Assembly (NCBI GenBank): GCA_016936395.1
Contig: JAFGXY010000047.1
Span: 1-64,000 of the forward strand
DNA length: 64,000 nucleotides
Source: Paracoccaceae bacterium
GTDB taxonomy: Bacteria > Pseudomonadota > Alphaproteobacteria > Rhodobacterales > Rhodobacteraceae
Direction: 5' to 3'
A program made the translations under genes and the position numbers. Under the pieces are notes generated by a model that saw nothing but the letters and a program-made list of their open reading frames with translations, made no database searches and was not told where the DNA came from. Numbering within the stretch: position 1 is the first letter of the stretch; the number at the start of each line of letters is the position of its first letter. Shown piece after piece: positions 44,190 through 54,133 of this stretch.

Positions 44190-45140
44190 TCAGCGCAATC
44201 CAGCGCGCACGGCGGCGCGGTCTATGGCGGCAATCACGTCATCGGGGTTGGTGTGGTGCGGCATGTGGCCGACACCGGGCAACACGGTCAGGTTGCCGTT
44301 CGGGATCAACTGCATCAGCGGCTGCGAGTGAACGTGCATCGGCACGATGGTGTCGGCATCGCCATGCACCAGCTCGATCGGCAGGCTCAGGCTGGGGTAA
44401 TCCTTGCGCATCACCTCAACTTGCGGGCGCAGCGCATTGATCTGGCTGACGTTTACCGCCAAAGTCTGCCGCCGCAGCGTCAGGTCGATGCCCAGATGAT
44501 CGGCATAGCCTTTGGGCGCGCTTTGCGGCGCGAACACCCGGTTGATCGCCTGGCGTACCAAGCCCTGCGGCACAAAGGCCGACACCAGCGGCACCAGCGT
44601 TGCCCGCCCCAGTGGCGATGATGTCAGCCGATACCAGGGGTCCAGGGTTCCCGGCCAGGGCAAGGACGGCGACGCCACCAGCACCAACCCGGCGGGCGGG
44701 TCTTGCAACGCCCATGCCAAGGCGACCGTGCCACCATAGCTTTGCCCCAGAACCAACGGATTTTCCACGCCCAAGGCGGCAACCGCGCCACGCAGGATGC
44801 GGGCTTGGCTGGCAACTGAAGGGTCAAGGTCGGGCAGGGCGTCGCTATAGCCCAGACCGGGGCGGTCGACAGCGATCACCCGGTAACGGTCGGCCAAGCG
44901 CGCCATCAGCGCAAAGGTGAATTCGCGCAAATTTCCGCTGGCACCATGGATCAGCACCAGATCGGGGCCGCTGCCCGCCATCTGCACATGCACCTGCAAG
45001 CCTTCGACTGTCACAAACTGCCCAGTCGGAGGATGCGCGGCGAGGGCCGCCGCGTCGCGCGCGGACAACCGCCAAGCGGTGGCTGCGACAAGCCCAAGGC
45101 CAAGCAGGGCGGCACTAACGGCCAATGTGTTGCGGGTCAT
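44190..45140 (-). CDS. Alpha/beta-fold hydrolase
   Basis: A 316-residue hydrolase with an N-terminal membrane anchor or signal (about residues 7-25). The catalytic triad is readable: Ser in [12 protein letters not shown], Asp in [10 protein letters not shown] and His in [10 protein letters not shown]. The oxyanion strand is [14 protein letters not shown]. The substrate cannot be read. The ATG at 45140 overlaps the metA 3' end by 26 bp, so the two may be co-transcribed. Confidence 0.88.
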   Translation of the reverse strand: MTRNTLAVSAALLGLGLVAATAWRLSARDAAALAAHPPTGQFVTVEGLQVHVQMAGSGPDLVLIHGASGNLREFTFALMARLADRYRVIAVDRPGLGYSDALPDLDPSVASQARILRGAVAALGVENPLVLGQSYGGTVALAWALQDPPAGLVLVASPSLPWPGTLDPWYRLTSSPLGRATLVPLVSAFVPQGLVRQAINRVFAPQSAPKGYADHLGIDLTLRRQTLAVNVSQINALRPQVEVMRKDYPSLSLPIELVHGDADTIVPMHVHSQPLMQLIPNGNLTVLPGVGHMPHHTNPDDVIAAIDRAAVRAGLR

Positions 45141-46032
45141 AAGGTGTTGACTGATATATCTCGTTGATCCAATTGCCATATAGCAGGTGCGCGTGGCTTC
45201 TCCACCGGTTCAGGGGCGGCTTCGCGGGATTGTCATCGGGATAGTAGTTGACCGGCACGTTGACCAGCTTGCCCGCCGCTGTATCGCGGTCATATTCCTG
45301 TTTCAGCGTGTCACTGTCGTATTCAAAATGGTTGAAGATATACAGCGCGCGGTGACCGGGGTCTTCGACCAGACAGGGGCCAACCTCATCCGACCCCAGC
45401 AGAGTGTGCAGGCCGGGGGCGGCGTCGATCTCGGCCTGACGCATTTCGGTCCAGCGGCTGACGGGGATCACGCAATCATCGGAAAATCCACGCAGATAAT
45501 GTGAGGTGGGCGCAAGATTCCGGTGGCGAAAGCAGCCAAAGGCCTTTTGGTCGAGGATGTGTTTCTGCACGCCGTGAAAGTGATAGATCATCGCCATGCC
45601 GCCCCAGCACACGCCAAAGGTCGATTGCACATGGGTCTGGGTCCAGTCGAACACCTCGGTCAACTCGTCCCAATAGGTGACCTGATCAAAGGGCAGGTGT
45701 TCGATCGGCGCGCCGGTGATGATCAGGCCATCGAACTTTTCGGTCTTCACCTCCTGAAACGGGCGGTAGAACGCCTCCATATGCGCGGCGGCGGTGTTCT
45801 TGGTCTGATGTTCAGACATGCGGATCAGCGACAGGTCGATCTGCAACGGCGTGGCCCCGATCAACCGGGCAAACTGGTTTTCGGTCTGAATCTTCTTGGG
45901 CATCAGGTTCAACAGCCCAATCCGCAGCGGGCGGATATCCTGCCGCGCCGCGCGTTCTGGCGACATGACCGACACGCCTTCACGGCGCAGCACGTCAAAG
46001 GCGGGCAGGGTCTCGGGCAGGGTGATGGGCAT
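45115..46032 (-). CDS. metAA: Homoserine O-acetyltransferase, MetA family
   Basis: Activates homoserine for methionine synthesis. The 305-residue MetA-fold protein has the acyl-enzyme Cys at residue 142 ([12 protein letters not shown]). Residue 111 is Glu (GAPIEHLPF). In characterised MetA proteins Glu at this position favours acetyl-CoA, whereas Gly (as in E. coli) favours succinyl-CoA. So acetylation is expected rather than the succinylation implied by the family name. It follows an ATPase gene by 22 bp, which leaves no room for a SAM-II riboswitch directly upstream. Confidence 0.9.
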   Translation of the reverse strand: MPITLPETLPAFDVLRREGVSVMSPERAARQDIRPLRIGLLNLMPKKIQTENQFARLIGATPLQIDLSLIRMSEHQTKNTAAAHMEAFYRPFQEVKTEKFDGLIITGAPIEHLPFDQVTYWDELTEVFDWTQTHVQSTFGVCWGGMAMIYHFHGVQKHILDQKAFGCFRHRNLAPTSHYLRGFSDDCVIPVSRWTEMRQAEIDAAPGLHTLLGSDEVGPCLVEDPGHRALYIFNHFEYDSDTLKQEYDRDTAAGKLVNVPVNYYPDDNPAKPPLNRWRSHAHLLYGNWINEIYQSTPYDPQHIGR

Positions 46033-46054
46033 GGAGGGCGCGTCCTTTCAGACG

Positions 46055-46942
46055 TTAGCTGGGCACCGCATCGCGCCGGTCTATGGCGGCGGCGATCAGC
46101 GTGTCGAAATCGGCAGGGGTCTTGACCTGTGCCACCTCATCGGCCGTGACGGTTACACCCCATGCGGCCATGGCGGCATAGCGCGGCTGGCGATGCGCAA
46201 GCGCGCGGGCATAGGTCCAGCGCACGAAATGATCAGGGTCGCAGGTTTCTTCGGTTAGTCCGTATGTTGTGCGGTATTCTTCCCACATGGCATGAAGAAA
46301 CGCCGGTTGGTAATACATCGGCTTTGGTGCACGGTCAAAGCGGCGCACCAGTTCGGCGGTATGGTCATCTGACCCCTTGATCCAGACCAGCAAGGCGGTG
46401 CCGGACAGATGGGTCATCACCGGATCGGCAGGATCGGCCGCATCGACCACCTCGCAGATCGAGCCCGAGGTATCGCAGACAAAGTGTTGATAGCCGTAAA
46501 TCTCTTCGGCCCGCCGCAGGAAATGCCCGGTGTCGAGCATGGCCGAGATTTCGGCCCTGCGGTGCAGGTCCTGCCGGGCCATATATTCGGCAAACGGCAG
46601 GCCCCCTTTGGCCGGATCGCCGGGTTTGCCCAGATAGGTGGACAGGGGCGCCAGATTGTCGAAGGTGATATTGGATGCGATATAGACGCTGTCGGTCATC
46701 AGGAGTTCGCGCAAGAGCGGCACCTTTATCGCCTCGCGCTTGAAGTTGTCGGCGATGTATTCGCCCATGTAGCGGGTGCCGATGCGGTAATCGACCGAGT
46801 AATGGAACCAGCCGCCGCCATCGCGGGCGGGGGTGTCGCGCAGCATGTTGGACAAAAAGGTCTTGCCCAGACCCGACATGCCGAACAACAGCACCCGCTT
46901 GTGCGTGGCCGCCAGATAGTCTGCCCCGGAGTCATAAATCAT
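46055..46942 (-). CDS. P-loop ATPase of unknown role upstream of metA
   Basis: A 295-residue protein with a P-loop at residues 17-27 (LLFGMSGLGKTFLS) and a YLGKPGDPAKGGLP segment. It is not an AAA+ or ABC protein that I recognise and looks like a kinase- or GTPase-like P-loop fold. The ATG at 46942 places the P-loop at the expected distance; upstream in-frame codons have no family look. It lies directly before metA and is probably co-transcribed with it. Confidence 0.75.
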   Translation of the reverse strand: MIYDSGADYLAATHKRVLLFGMSGLGKTFLSNMLRDTPARDGGGWFHYSVDYRIGTRYMGEYIADNFKREAIKVPLLRELLMTDSVYIASNITFDNLAPLSTYLGKPGDPAKGGLPFAEYMARQDLHRRAEISAMLDTGHFLRRAEEIYGYQHFVCDTSGSICEVVDAADPADPVMTHLSGTALLVWIKGSDDHTAELVRRFDRAPKPMYYQPAFLHAMWEEYRTTYGLTEETCDPDHFVRWTYARALAHRQPRYAAMAAWGVTVTADEVAQVKTPADFDTLIAAAIDRRDAVPS

Positions 46943-46997
46943 CGCGCCCCCCTGTCGGCCCGCCTGACAGTTACCGCCCCAAGCGTGCCGCTTCAAT

Positions 46998-47028
46998 GCA
47001 AAACCCCGCCCCGGATTGCGGGGCGGGG
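46998..47028 (-). terminator. Rho-independent terminator of the FadL-like gene
   Basis: CCCCGCCCC pairs with GGGGCGGGG around a 7-nt loop; on the minus strand it is followed by TTTTGC. It ends the transcript of the gene at 47052-48137. Confidence 0.8.
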
Positions 47029-47051
47029 TCTGTCCGTGCCGTGCGGCTGAA

Positions 47052-48137
47052 TCAGAACGAATAGCCAACCTTCATGCCAACGCCGACCGCATGATTGCCC
47101 GAAAAGCTTGAAGCGCCGCCAAGTGCGTTGGCATTGCCGATATCGACATAGCGCACACCGGCCGAGATTTTCATGTTCTCATGCGTGTAGGTGCCGCCGA
47201 CCTGAATGGACTTGTAGCCATCGGTCGGACCCAGGTTGCCGACAATGCCGCCGTGGGTCTTTTCGTAGCCGATTGAAATCGCGCCCGCGAACGCATCACT
47301 GAACTTTCGGCCCACGCCAATCGAATAGCTGATGGTGTCGTCATCATAGTCGACCAGCGGGTTGGCGGTGCCGGCAAAGGGTGACACCAAGGTGGTTGCG
47401 GTCCAGTCCACCCAACGGATCGACCCGAACACCAGCGTGTCCTTGGCAACCCCCGATTGGAAATCCAGCGTCAGGGACTGCGGAAGCTCCACCTCGGTGC
47501 TGGCCGAAAATGCCCCGCCCGCGAAGACCGACACGCCCGTATGCAGCAGATCATGTTTCGTGCTGGAGGCGTATGTCAGTGCGACACGCAGCGCGATTTC
47601 AGGCTTTTCATAAGCGAAACCAATCAGATAGCCAATATCGCGGTCATTGGTGACGGAAGCCGAGTAAAACGTGGTGCCACCATTTGCTAGCGATACATTG
47701 CCGCCGATCCCGACCGATCGAACCCCGCCATGCACCGAGATTGCATCGCTGAACTTGTAGCGCCCGATCAGGGCCACCGTATCGCCGCGCAACTTGGCAT
47801 TCGAGCCGCGGATTGGGTAAAGGCTGCCAGCCGGGTAATCGATGTCTGCGCCGAACGACGGATCAATTGTCAGGCCAAGTGAAAACTTTGGCGAAAGGTC
47901 GGTCTTGATGGCAAAGCCGACGGTCGAATAGCTTTTGGCGACATCTCCGGTCGTGACGGCCGGGTTGGATTTCAGCGCGCCCGCCACATCGGGCGTGACA
48001 TAACCATAGGTCAATTCGACATAGTTGCCCTTTTCGAACATGAAGCCGAGCGGGACCGATGACCGCTCAAAGCCGCCTGCTTGTGCCGAACCGGTTGCCA
48101 ATGCCGCTGTCCCTGCGGCGAGTAACAGTCTTTTCAT
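47052..48137 (-). CDS. OmpP1/FadL-type outer-membrane protein
   Basis: A 361-residue outer-membrane beta-barrel of the FadL/OmpP1 type, expected to admit hydrophobic compounds. The signal peptide is MKRLLLAAGTAALATGSAQA. The mature part consists of alternating beta strands, and the last residue is Phe (GMKVGYSF), as for barrels. It is shorter than the second copy (51039-52292) and lacks the NGYFANGYG hatch motif. GAGG lies just before the ATG at 48137. Confidence 0.82.
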   Translation of the reverse strand: MKRLLLAAGTAALATGSAQAGGFERSSVPLGFMFEKGNYVELTYGYVTPDVAGALKSNPAVTTGDVAKSYSTVGFAIKTDLSPKFSLGLTIDPSFGADIDYPAGSLYPIRGSNAKLRGDTVALIGRYKFSDAISVHGGVRSVGIGGNVSLANGGTTFYSASVTNDRDIGYLIGFAYEKPEIALRVALTYASSTKHDLLHTGVSVFAGGAFSASTEVELPQSLTLDFQSGVAKDTLVFGSIRWVDWTATTLVSPFAGTANPLVDYDDDTISYSIGVGRKFSDAFAGAISIGYEKTHGGIVGNLGPTDGYKSIQVGGTYTHENMKISAGVRYVDIGNANALGGASSFSGNHAVGVGMKVGYSF

Positions 48138-48232
48138 TTTTTCCTCATCCTGAGTGAAGGATTTCCCCACACCTCCCGTATCGGTTGCGTCAAAAAGCGT
48201 CAATTCAGACGCAACGTCACACCCCTTGACAC

Positions 48233-49069
48233 TCAGCGGTGTGGCTTGCGGGTTTCGGCGCGCAGGTTGATCAGGTTGGCCATGATGATCAGTGCCGCAC
48301 CCAAGATCAGGCTGATTGCAATCGGCTCGGCATAAAGCGTGGCGCCGATCACCGCGATCAGCGGCAGGCGGGCAAAGTCGATGGGCATGACGAAAGACGC
48401 AGGCGCCAGTCGCAGCGCCGATGTCAGGCACAGGTGCGCCAGAACGCCTGCGCCGCCGATCAGTGCAAGCCAGGGGGCGGTCGCGGTGGTCGGCCATTGG
48501 ACCTGGCCATCCGATGCCGCCAGCACCGCACCGAAGGTAAATTGCATCGCCGTCAGCCAGAACAGGATCGACACGATGCTTTCGGCTCGCGTCAGGCGCT
48601 TTGTGGCAATATTGGTCAGGGCAAAGCACAGGGCCGAGGCGGCGGCGGCCAGCACGCCGGGATTGACCGCGCCAAGGTCGGGCTTGGCGACGATCAGGAT
48701 GCCGACAAACCCAATCATGGCGGCCAAGGCCCGAACGCCGGTGATCTTTTCGCCCAAAAGCAAGGGCGACAGCAGCATGACCCAGATCGGTGAGGTGAAT
48801 TCCAGCGCGAAGACCTGCGCCAGCGGGATCAGGGTCAGCGCCCAGAACCACAGGTTCTGTCCGGTGAAATGAATGGCATTGCGCAACAGATGGCCGGGCA
48901 GGCGTTTGGTGCCGACCTCGGACAGGCGGCCAAGGGTTGCGGCAACGATCACCACAAGGACAAAGCCGATCAGCGACCGTGCGGCCATGATCTCGAAGGT
49001 GTCGTGCACCCCGCCGATCTGCCGCGCCGCAACCGCCATGGCGCTGAATGCGGCAATCGAGCCAATCAT
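48233..49069 (-). CDS. EamA/DMT-family permease
   Basis: A 278-residue inner-membrane transporter with about ten helices in two EamA repeats (for example AMIGFVGILIVAKPDLGA and LPLIAVIGATLYAEPIAISLILGAALI). The substrate is unknown. The ATG at 49069 leaves a short first helix; translation might begin upstream at a CTG. The gene begins about 35 bp beyond the ABM gene. Confidence 0.88.
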   Translation of the reverse strand: MIGSIAAFSAMAVAARQIGGVHDTFEIMAARSLIGFVLVVIVAATLGRLSEVGTKRLPGHLLRNAIHFTGQNLWFWALTLIPLAQVFALEFTSPIWVMLLSPLLLGEKITGVRALAAMIGFVGILIVAKPDLGAVNPGVLAAAASALCFALTNIATKRLTRAESIVSILFWLTAMQFTFGAVLAASDGQVQWPTTATAPWLALIGGAGVLAHLCLTSALRLAPASFVMPIDFARLPLIAVIGATLYAEPIAISLILGAALIIMANLINLRAETRKPHR

Positions 49070-49104
49070 CCACAGCGCGGCGGCAAGGGGGCGGTGTGGC
49101 GCGG

Positions 49105-49383
49105 TCAGTCGCGCAGCTCCTCAACCCGGAAATCGCGCAAGATGCCGCTGGTGGCGGCAAACCAGACGCTTGCCCGGGTGCGGGTCTGGTGCGCGTCAAA
49201 ATCGGCGCGGGTGCGAAAGCTCTCCATCACCTCCCACACCATCGGGTCATCGGTTTCGGTGATTTCGAAGGTCAGGCAGCCGGGTTCGCCCCGCGACAGG
49301 CGGATGTGATCCGCCACATGGGCGCGCACGGCCTGCGCCTCGGCCTCGGTCGTGCAGATCAGATGGCCGCGCAGACGGATCAT
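49105..49383 (-). CDS. Antibiotic biosynthesis monooxygenase (ABM) domain protein
   Basis: A 92-residue ABM/YgiN-like ferredoxin-fold protein, usually a dimeric oxygenase or quinone-related enzyme. The typical pattern is present: [36 protein letters not shown] and [18 protein letters not shown]. It overlaps the stop of guaA by ATGA. Confidence 0.85.
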   Translation of the reverse strand: MIRLRGHLICTTEAEAQAVRAHVADHIRLSRGEPGCLTFEITETDDPMVWEVMESFRTRADFDAHQTRTRASVWFAATSGILRDFRVEELRD

Positions 49384-50948
49384 TCCAACTCGATCGTGCC
49401 GGGGGGTTTGGACGTGCAGTCATAAAACACCCGGTTGATCCCCTTGACTTCGTTGATGATCCGCGTCGCGGTTTCGCCCAGAAACTCATGCGTGAACGGA
49501 TAGTAGTCGGCGGTCATGCCATCGACGGATGTGACCGCGCGCAGGGCAAGCGCATAGTCATAGGTGCGCCCGTCGCCCATCACGCCCACGGTCTTCATCG
49601 GCAGGATGGCGGCAAAGGCCTGCCAGATATCGTCATACAGCCCGTGCTTGCGGATCTGGTCGATATAGACCGCATCGGCGCGGCGCAGGATGTCCAGCTT
49701 TTCAGGGGTGATCTCGCCGGGGCAGCGGATGGCAAGACCGGGGCCGGGGAAGGGGTGGCGGCCGATGAAGCTGGCGGGCAGGCCAAGTTCACGGCCAAGT
49801 GCGCGGACCTCGTCCTTGAACAATTCGCGCAAGGGTTCAACCAGCTTGAGGCCCATCTTTTCCGGCAGGCCGCCGACGTTATGGTGCGACTTGATGGTGA
49901 CCGACGGCCCGCCCGATAAGCTGACCGACTCGATCACATCAGGATATAGCGTGCCTTGCGCCAGAAACTTTGCCCCGCCCACCTCATGCGCGTGTTTCTG
50001 GAACACGTCGATGAACAGCCGACCAATGGTCTTGCGTTTGACCTCGGGGTCGCTGACGCCGGTCAGCGCGCCAAGGAACAGATCCGACTCGTCAGCGTGG
50101 ATCAGCGGGATGTTGTAGGTGTCGCGGAACATGGTGACGACCTGCTCGGCCTCGCCCAGCCGCAGCAGGCCGTGATCGACGAAAACGCAGGTCAACTGGT
50201 CGCCGATCGCTTCATGGATCAGCACGGCGGCGACCGAGCTGTCGACGCCGCCCGACAGGCCGCAGATCACCTTGGCATCGCCGACCTGCTGCCGGATCTT
50301 GGCGATGGCATCCTCACGATAGGCCCCCATCGTCCAGTCGCCGGTGAACCCCGCCAGCCGCACGAAGTTTTCATACAGTTTCGCGCCTTTGGGGGTGTGG
50401 TGCACCTCGGGGTGGAACTGCACCGCGTAGAATTGGCGCGCCGGGTCGGCGATGATGGCAAAGGGCGCATTGGGCGAGGTGCCGTAGACCTCAAACCCCG
50501 GGGCAATCCTTGACACGTGGTCGCCATGCGACATCCAGACCTGTTCGCGCCCGCCGGTTGTGTTGGGGTCAAACCAGCCCTCCAGCAGCGGCAGCCCGGT
50601 GCCGCTGGGGGTGACATAGGCACGACCGAATTCGGCGGTGCCATGCCCGCGTTCAACCAGCCCGCCAAGGCAGTGCATCATCACCTGCTGGCCATAGCAG
50701 ATGCCAAGGACCGGCACGCCGGCGGTGAACAGCGATGCAGGCGGCATTGGCGCGCCGGGCGCAAACACCGACGCAGGCCCGCCCGACAGGATGACAGCCT
50801 TGGGGGCAAAATCGGCAAGGAAAGCGTCGTCCACCTTGTTGAAGGGGTGAATCTCGCAATAGACGTTCAACTCGCGCAGGCGGCGCGCGATAAGCTGCGT
50901 CACCTGAGAGCCGAAGTCGATGATCAGAAGGCGGTCATGCTGTGTCAT
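49380..50948 (-). CDS. guaA: GMP synthase (glutamine-hydrolysing)
   Basis: Converts XMP to GMP. The 522-residue protein has the class I glutamine amidotransferase with the nucleophile in [11 protein letters not shown] and the His/Glu in [10 protein letters not shown], followed by the ATP-pyrophosphatase loop [14 protein letters not shown] and the dimerisation domain. The ATG at 50948 is chosen since the protein then begins [19 protein letters not shown]. It heads guaA-ABM-EamA. Confidence 0.96.
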   Translation of the reverse strand: MTQHDRLLIIDFGSQVTQLIARRLRELNVYCEIHPFNKVDDAFLADFAPKAVILSGGPASVFAPGAPMPPASLFTAGVPVLGICYGQQVMMHCLGGLVERGHGTAEFGRAYVTPSGTGLPLLEGWFDPNTTGGREQVWMSHGDHVSRIAPGFEVYGTSPNAPFAIIADPARQFYAVQFHPEVHHTPKGAKLYENFVRLAGFTGDWTMGAYREDAIAKIRQQVGDAKVICGLSGGVDSSVAAVLIHEAIGDQLTCVFVDHGLLRLGEAEQVVTMFRDTYNIPLIHADESDLFLGALTGVSDPEVKRKTIGRLFIDVFQKHAHEVGGAKFLAQGTLYPDVIESVSLSGGPSVTIKSHHNVGGLPEKMGLKLVEPLRELFKDEVRALGRELGLPASFIGRHPFPGPGLAIRCPGEITPEKLDILRRADAVYIDQIRKHGLYDDIWQAFAAILPMKTVGVMGDGRTYDYALALRAVTSVDGMTADYYPFTHEFLGETATRIINEVKGINRVFYDCTSKPPGTIELE

Positions 50949-50986
50949 GGCTCGGCAATAATGCGGCGCCATGACCGGTGCAAGAG

Positions 50987-51023
50987 GCCCGCCCCCCGCT
51001 GACAGGTGTTTTCGGGGGCGGGC
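50987..51023. terminator. Hairpin between the FadL-like gene and guaA
   Basis: GCCCGCCCCC (50987-50996) pairs with GGGGGCGGGC (51014-51023). A T-run follows on the plus strand only, although the adjoining gene lies on the minus strand. It probably still limits read-through of the 51039-52292 gene into guaA. Confidence 0.5.
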
Positions 51024-51038
51024 GTTGGTTTTTCAGGG

Positions 51039-52292
51039 TCAGAACTTCCAGCTGACGCCCATAGAAACTTCATGCTGGGTCATTTCGAGCGAGATCGGGT
51101 TGCCAAAGCCAGCGCCTTCGATCGCATCGCCGAACGCATAGGTGTAGGACCCGGTCAAGGTGGCCCGATCGCTGATCTTGTAGCTGGCGCCGACCGAGGC
51201 ATGCCATGTGGGTGTGGCGGGGGCGAGGATGTTGAAGGCCACGTCCTTGCCGTCGATGAACTCGGAATTGTGGCTGATGCCGCCGCGCACCGTCAGCCGT
51301 TCATCAACATCGTAGCTGGCCCCGACGCGAAATACATCCATGTCGGTCCAGCCAAAACCGGGGCCGTTCGCCGCGCCAAGCGGCCCACCCAACCCAGCAT
51401 TCGGGTTTGAGATTGCGGCCACATCGCTGTAGAAGATGCGCTGGTATTCGGCGGTCAGCGTCAGTTTCGGGTTGGTGGCAGGCTTGTAGGCCACGCCGAC
51501 GGTTGCCATGGCCGGGATGTCGAAATCGCCCTCTTCCGCAAACAGGCCACGGTATTTGTCGAATGGTTTCATGTTGATCTTGGTGCGATAGGCCGCGCCA
51601 AAGGTCAGTTGCGCATTGGGCTGATACAGGATGCCAAGGTTGACACCAAAGCCATGCGACCAGTCGTCATCGTTGCCGGTGACAAAACCGGGGGCGCTGG
51701 TCAATCCCTCGAACGCCTCCAGCCCGGTGGCGCTGAACCGCTGGATCGCCAGAACCGGGCCGATGCCGAAGCTGAAGGTGTTGTCGATGCGCTTGGCGTA
51801 GTTCACCTGAATGAACAACTGTTCCAGATTAACCCCAAGCGGCGATGTTCCGGCACCCAGTCCGGCGAAAGGGTTGACGTTATATTCGCTGTTCATGCCT
51901 CCGTTGCCGAAGGCAAACACCCCGATGGTGCTGTCGTCGCTGAGCTTGAAGTTCGCGCCGCCGCAGGGGATCAGGAAAAACTCGTTTTCGCTGGACTGGG
52001 TGCCCACGGTCAGCGGACCGCCCGGCGAGATGGTATAGCTGCGCTTGGGCATGAAGGAGGTCAGGCAGATGCCCCACTGATTGCCCACCATCACGCCGGT
52101 GGCGGGGTTTTGCGCCATGCCAAGCACGCCCGTCGGGAAGGCAACGCCCGCACCGGCGATGCCTTTCGAGGCGCCGCCGTAGCCATTGGCGAAATAGCCG
52201 TTGGTCGCCAGTGCCGGGGTTGCTGCCAAGGTTGCAGCGCATGCCACCGCAGGGGCCAGCGCCGACATGCGGCGCAGGGTTTTACTCGTCAT
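51039..52292 (-). CDS. FadL/OmpP1 outer-membrane transport protein
   Basis: A 417-residue long-chain fatty acid or hydrocarbon transporter-type barrel. The signal peptide ends near ATPALA, followed by TNGYFANGYGGASKGIAGAGVA, the N-terminal hatch region of FadL. It contains many beta strands and ends with the Phe of SMGVSWKF. It is the clearer FadL of the two in this window. The ATG at 52292 has AGGGAGAGAA upstream. Confidence 0.92.
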   Translation of the reverse strand: MTSKTLRRMSALAPAVACAATLAATPALATNGYFANGYGGASKGIAGAGVAFPTGVLGMAQNPATGVMVGNQWGICLTSFMPKRSYTISPGGPLTVGTQSSENEFFLIPCGGANFKLSDDSTIGVFAFGNGGMNSEYNVNPFAGLGAGTSPLGVNLEQLFIQVNYAKRIDNTFSFGIGPVLAIQRFSATGLEAFEGLTSAPGFVTGNDDDWSHGFGVNLGILYQPNAQLTFGAAYRTKINMKPFDKYRGLFAEEGDFDIPAMATVGVAYKPATNPKLTLTAEYQRIFYSDVAAISNPNAGLGGPLGAANGPGFGWTDMDVFRVGASYDVDERLTVRGGISHNSEFIDGKDVAFNILAPATPTWHASVGASYKISDRATLTGSYTYAFGDAIEGAGFGNPISLEMTQHEVSMGVSWKF

Positions 52293-52392
52293 TTTAATTC
52301 TCTCCCTTAAGGGGTCCCTCAACCCCGACTTTTCGCGTCATGGCGACACGGCCCCTCCTGCCTTGACGCCTCACGCATGATCACATTCGTAT

Positions 52393-52410
52393 GAGGCGAT
52401 ATGTCGCCTC
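52393..52410. promoter_or_regulatory. Perfect inverted repeat upstream of the mttB-like gene
   Basis: GAGGCGA-TATG-TCGCCTC, 7 bp arms and a 4-nt centre, 107 bp before the methyltransferase start and 100 bp before the divergent FadL-like gene. It is a likely operator for one of the divergent genes. Confidence 0.5.
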
Positions 52411-52516
52411 GTCAAGCAATGTCGCATCTGGGGTGCGGAAGGGCGCTATTTTCTGTTCGCAAGTCGGGCAGGGCGGTAACACAAAGGGCAAGAACACACC
52501 GCACAAGGAGCGCGCG

Positions 52517-54076
52517 ATGCACAGCACACCCGTCGATTCGGATCAGACCCCGCGGCGCGCGCGCGGCGGCGGCGGATCGGCGCGCCGGGCCGAGCGCACG
52601 GCGGTGTCGTTGGACACGGTCCGGTTCATCCAGCGCAACATCCCGAACTTCGACATTCTGAACGATGAGGCGCTGGCGATCATCGAATGGAATGCCGAAA
52701 CGGTGCTGGAAGAGATCGGCGTCAATTTCGTCGAAAACCCGGCGGCCTTGGCGTTGTGGCGCGCCGCAGGGGCCGATGTCCGCGGCGAGCGGGTGCATAT
52801 TCCGCGCGGCCTTGCGCGGCGTCTGTGTGCGACTGCCCCGGCAAGCTTTACCCAACATGCCCGCAATCCGGCGCGCAATGTCGAGATCGGCGGCCGCAAT
52901 CTGGTGCTGGCCCCGGTCTATGGTCCGCCTTTCGTGCGCGATCTGGCAGGCGGGCGGCGCTATGCCACGATCACCGATTTCCAGAACTTCGTGAAGCTGG
53001 GGTATATGAGCAAATGGCTGCACCATTCCGGCGGCACGGTTTGCGAACCCACGGATGTTCCGGTGAACAAGCGGCATCTGGATATGCTGCACGCCCACAT
53101 GGTGCTGTCGGACAAGCCCTACATGGGGTCGGTCACCGAACCCAGCCGGGCCGAGGATTCGGTCGCGATGTCGAAGATCCTGTTCGGGGACGCGTTCGTT
53201 GACCGCAACACGGTGATGACCAGCCTCATCAACATCAACAGTCCGCTGACCTTTGACAGCATCATGATGGGGGCATGGGAGGTTTACGCGCGCGCAAATC
53301 AGGCCGTGATCATTTCGCCCTTCATTGTGGGCGGCGCGATGGCCCCGGTCACGGTGGCGGGCACGCTGACGCAGGTGCTGGCCGAGGTGCTGGCGGGCGT
53401 GGCCCATTCCCAACTGATCCGACCTGGTGCCCCGGTGATCTTTGGCGCTTTTGTGACCAGTATCGACATGAACAGTGGGGCGCCAACCTTCGGCACGCCC
53501 GAGGCCGCGCATATCACCTATGGCGCGGGGCAACTCGCGCGGCGGCTGAACCTGCCGTATCGGTCGGGCGGGGCGTTCTGCGGATCGAAGCTGCCCGATG
53601 CGCAGGCAGCCTATGAGACGGCCAACAGCCTGAACACCGCGCTTTTGGCGGGGGTGAACTTCATGCTGCACGCCTGCGGCTGGCTGGAGGGCGGGTTGGT
53701 CAGCAGCTATGAGAAATACGTGATGGACGCCGATCAGTTGGGCACGCTGCACCATCTGGCCCAAGGCATCATGATGGACAGCAACGGGCAGGCGATGGAC
53801 GCGCTGCGCGAGGTCGGCCCCGGCGGGCATTTCCTGGGCTGCGCGCATACTCAGGCCAATTTCAAATCGGCATTCTGGCGCAGCGATCTGTTCGACTACA
53901 AGCCGTTCGAGACCTGGGCCGAAGAGGGCGCGCGCGACACCCAGTCGCTGGCCGCCGAGCGGGTCAGAAAACAGCTTGGCGACTATCAGCAGCCCGCCCT
54001 TGATGACGCTGTGCGCGAGGCCCTGGACGATTACGTGGCCCGCAAGAAAGCCTCGATGCCGGATGCCTTCATCTGA
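52517..54076 (+). CDS. MttB-family (trimethylamine-methyltransferase-like) methyltransferase
   Basis: A 519-residue TIM-barrel methyltransferase of the MttB superfamily, which transfers a methyl group from a quaternary or tertiary amine to a corrinoid protein. Typical stretches are SVTEPSRAEDSV, TSLININSPLTFD, VHSQLIRPGAPV-like ANSQLIRPGAPVIFG, and FMLHACGWLEGGLV. There is no in-frame amber codon, so it belongs to the non-pyrrolysine group, whose known members act on glycine betaine, proline betaine, carnitine and related compounds. AAGGAG precedes the ATG. The N-terminal 30 residues are Arg/Gly-rich and probably disordered. No corrinoid protein gene is adjacent. Confidence 0.9.
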   Translation: MHSTPVDSDQTPRRARGGGGSARRAERTAVSLDTVRFIQRNIPNFDILNDEALAIIEWNAETVLEEIGVNFVENPAALALWRAAGADVRGERVHIPRGLARRLCATAPASFTQHARNPARNVEIGGRNLVLAPVYGPPFVRDLAGGRRYATITDFQNFVKLGYMSKWLHHSGGTVCEPTDVPVNKRHLDMLHAHMVLSDKPYMGSVTEPSRAEDSVAMSKILFGDAFVDRNTVMTSLININSPLTFDSIMMGAWEVYARANQAVIISPFIVGGAMAPVTVAGTLTQVLAEVLAGVAHSQLIRPGAPVIFGAFVTSIDMNSGAPTFGTPEAAHITYGAGQLARRLNLPYRSGGAFCGSKLPDAQAAYETANSLNTALLAGVNFMLHACGWLEGGLVSSYEKYVMDADQLGTLHHLAQGIMMDSNGQAMDALREVGPGGHFLGCAHTQANFKSAFWRSDLFDYKPFETWAEEGARDTQSLAAERVRKQLGDYQQPALDDAVREALDDYVARKKASMPDAFI

Positions 54077-54077
54077 G

Positions 54078-54124
54078 GCCCCTCCAACGGCCTGCCGCTG
54101 GGCAGGGCAGGCCGTTGGAGGGGC
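54078..54124. terminator. Long perfect hairpin between convergent genes
   Basis: A 19-bp perfect stem (54078-54096 with 54106-54124) and a 9-nt loop, with no U-tract on either side. It lies between the convergent mttB-like and DUF6477 genes and probably acts as a bidirectional terminator or mRNA stabiliser. Confidence 0.7.
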
Positions 54125-54133
54125 TGGCCCGGT

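Noticed and set aside
46033-46054. SAM-II riboswitch before metA
   Set aside because: Only 22 bp separate metA from the upstream gene, too short for the riboswitch, and no such fold is seen.
52517-54076. Pyrrolysine-type trimethylamine methyltransferase
   Set aside because: The frame contains no internal amber codon, so it belongs to the non-pyrrolysine MttB group.
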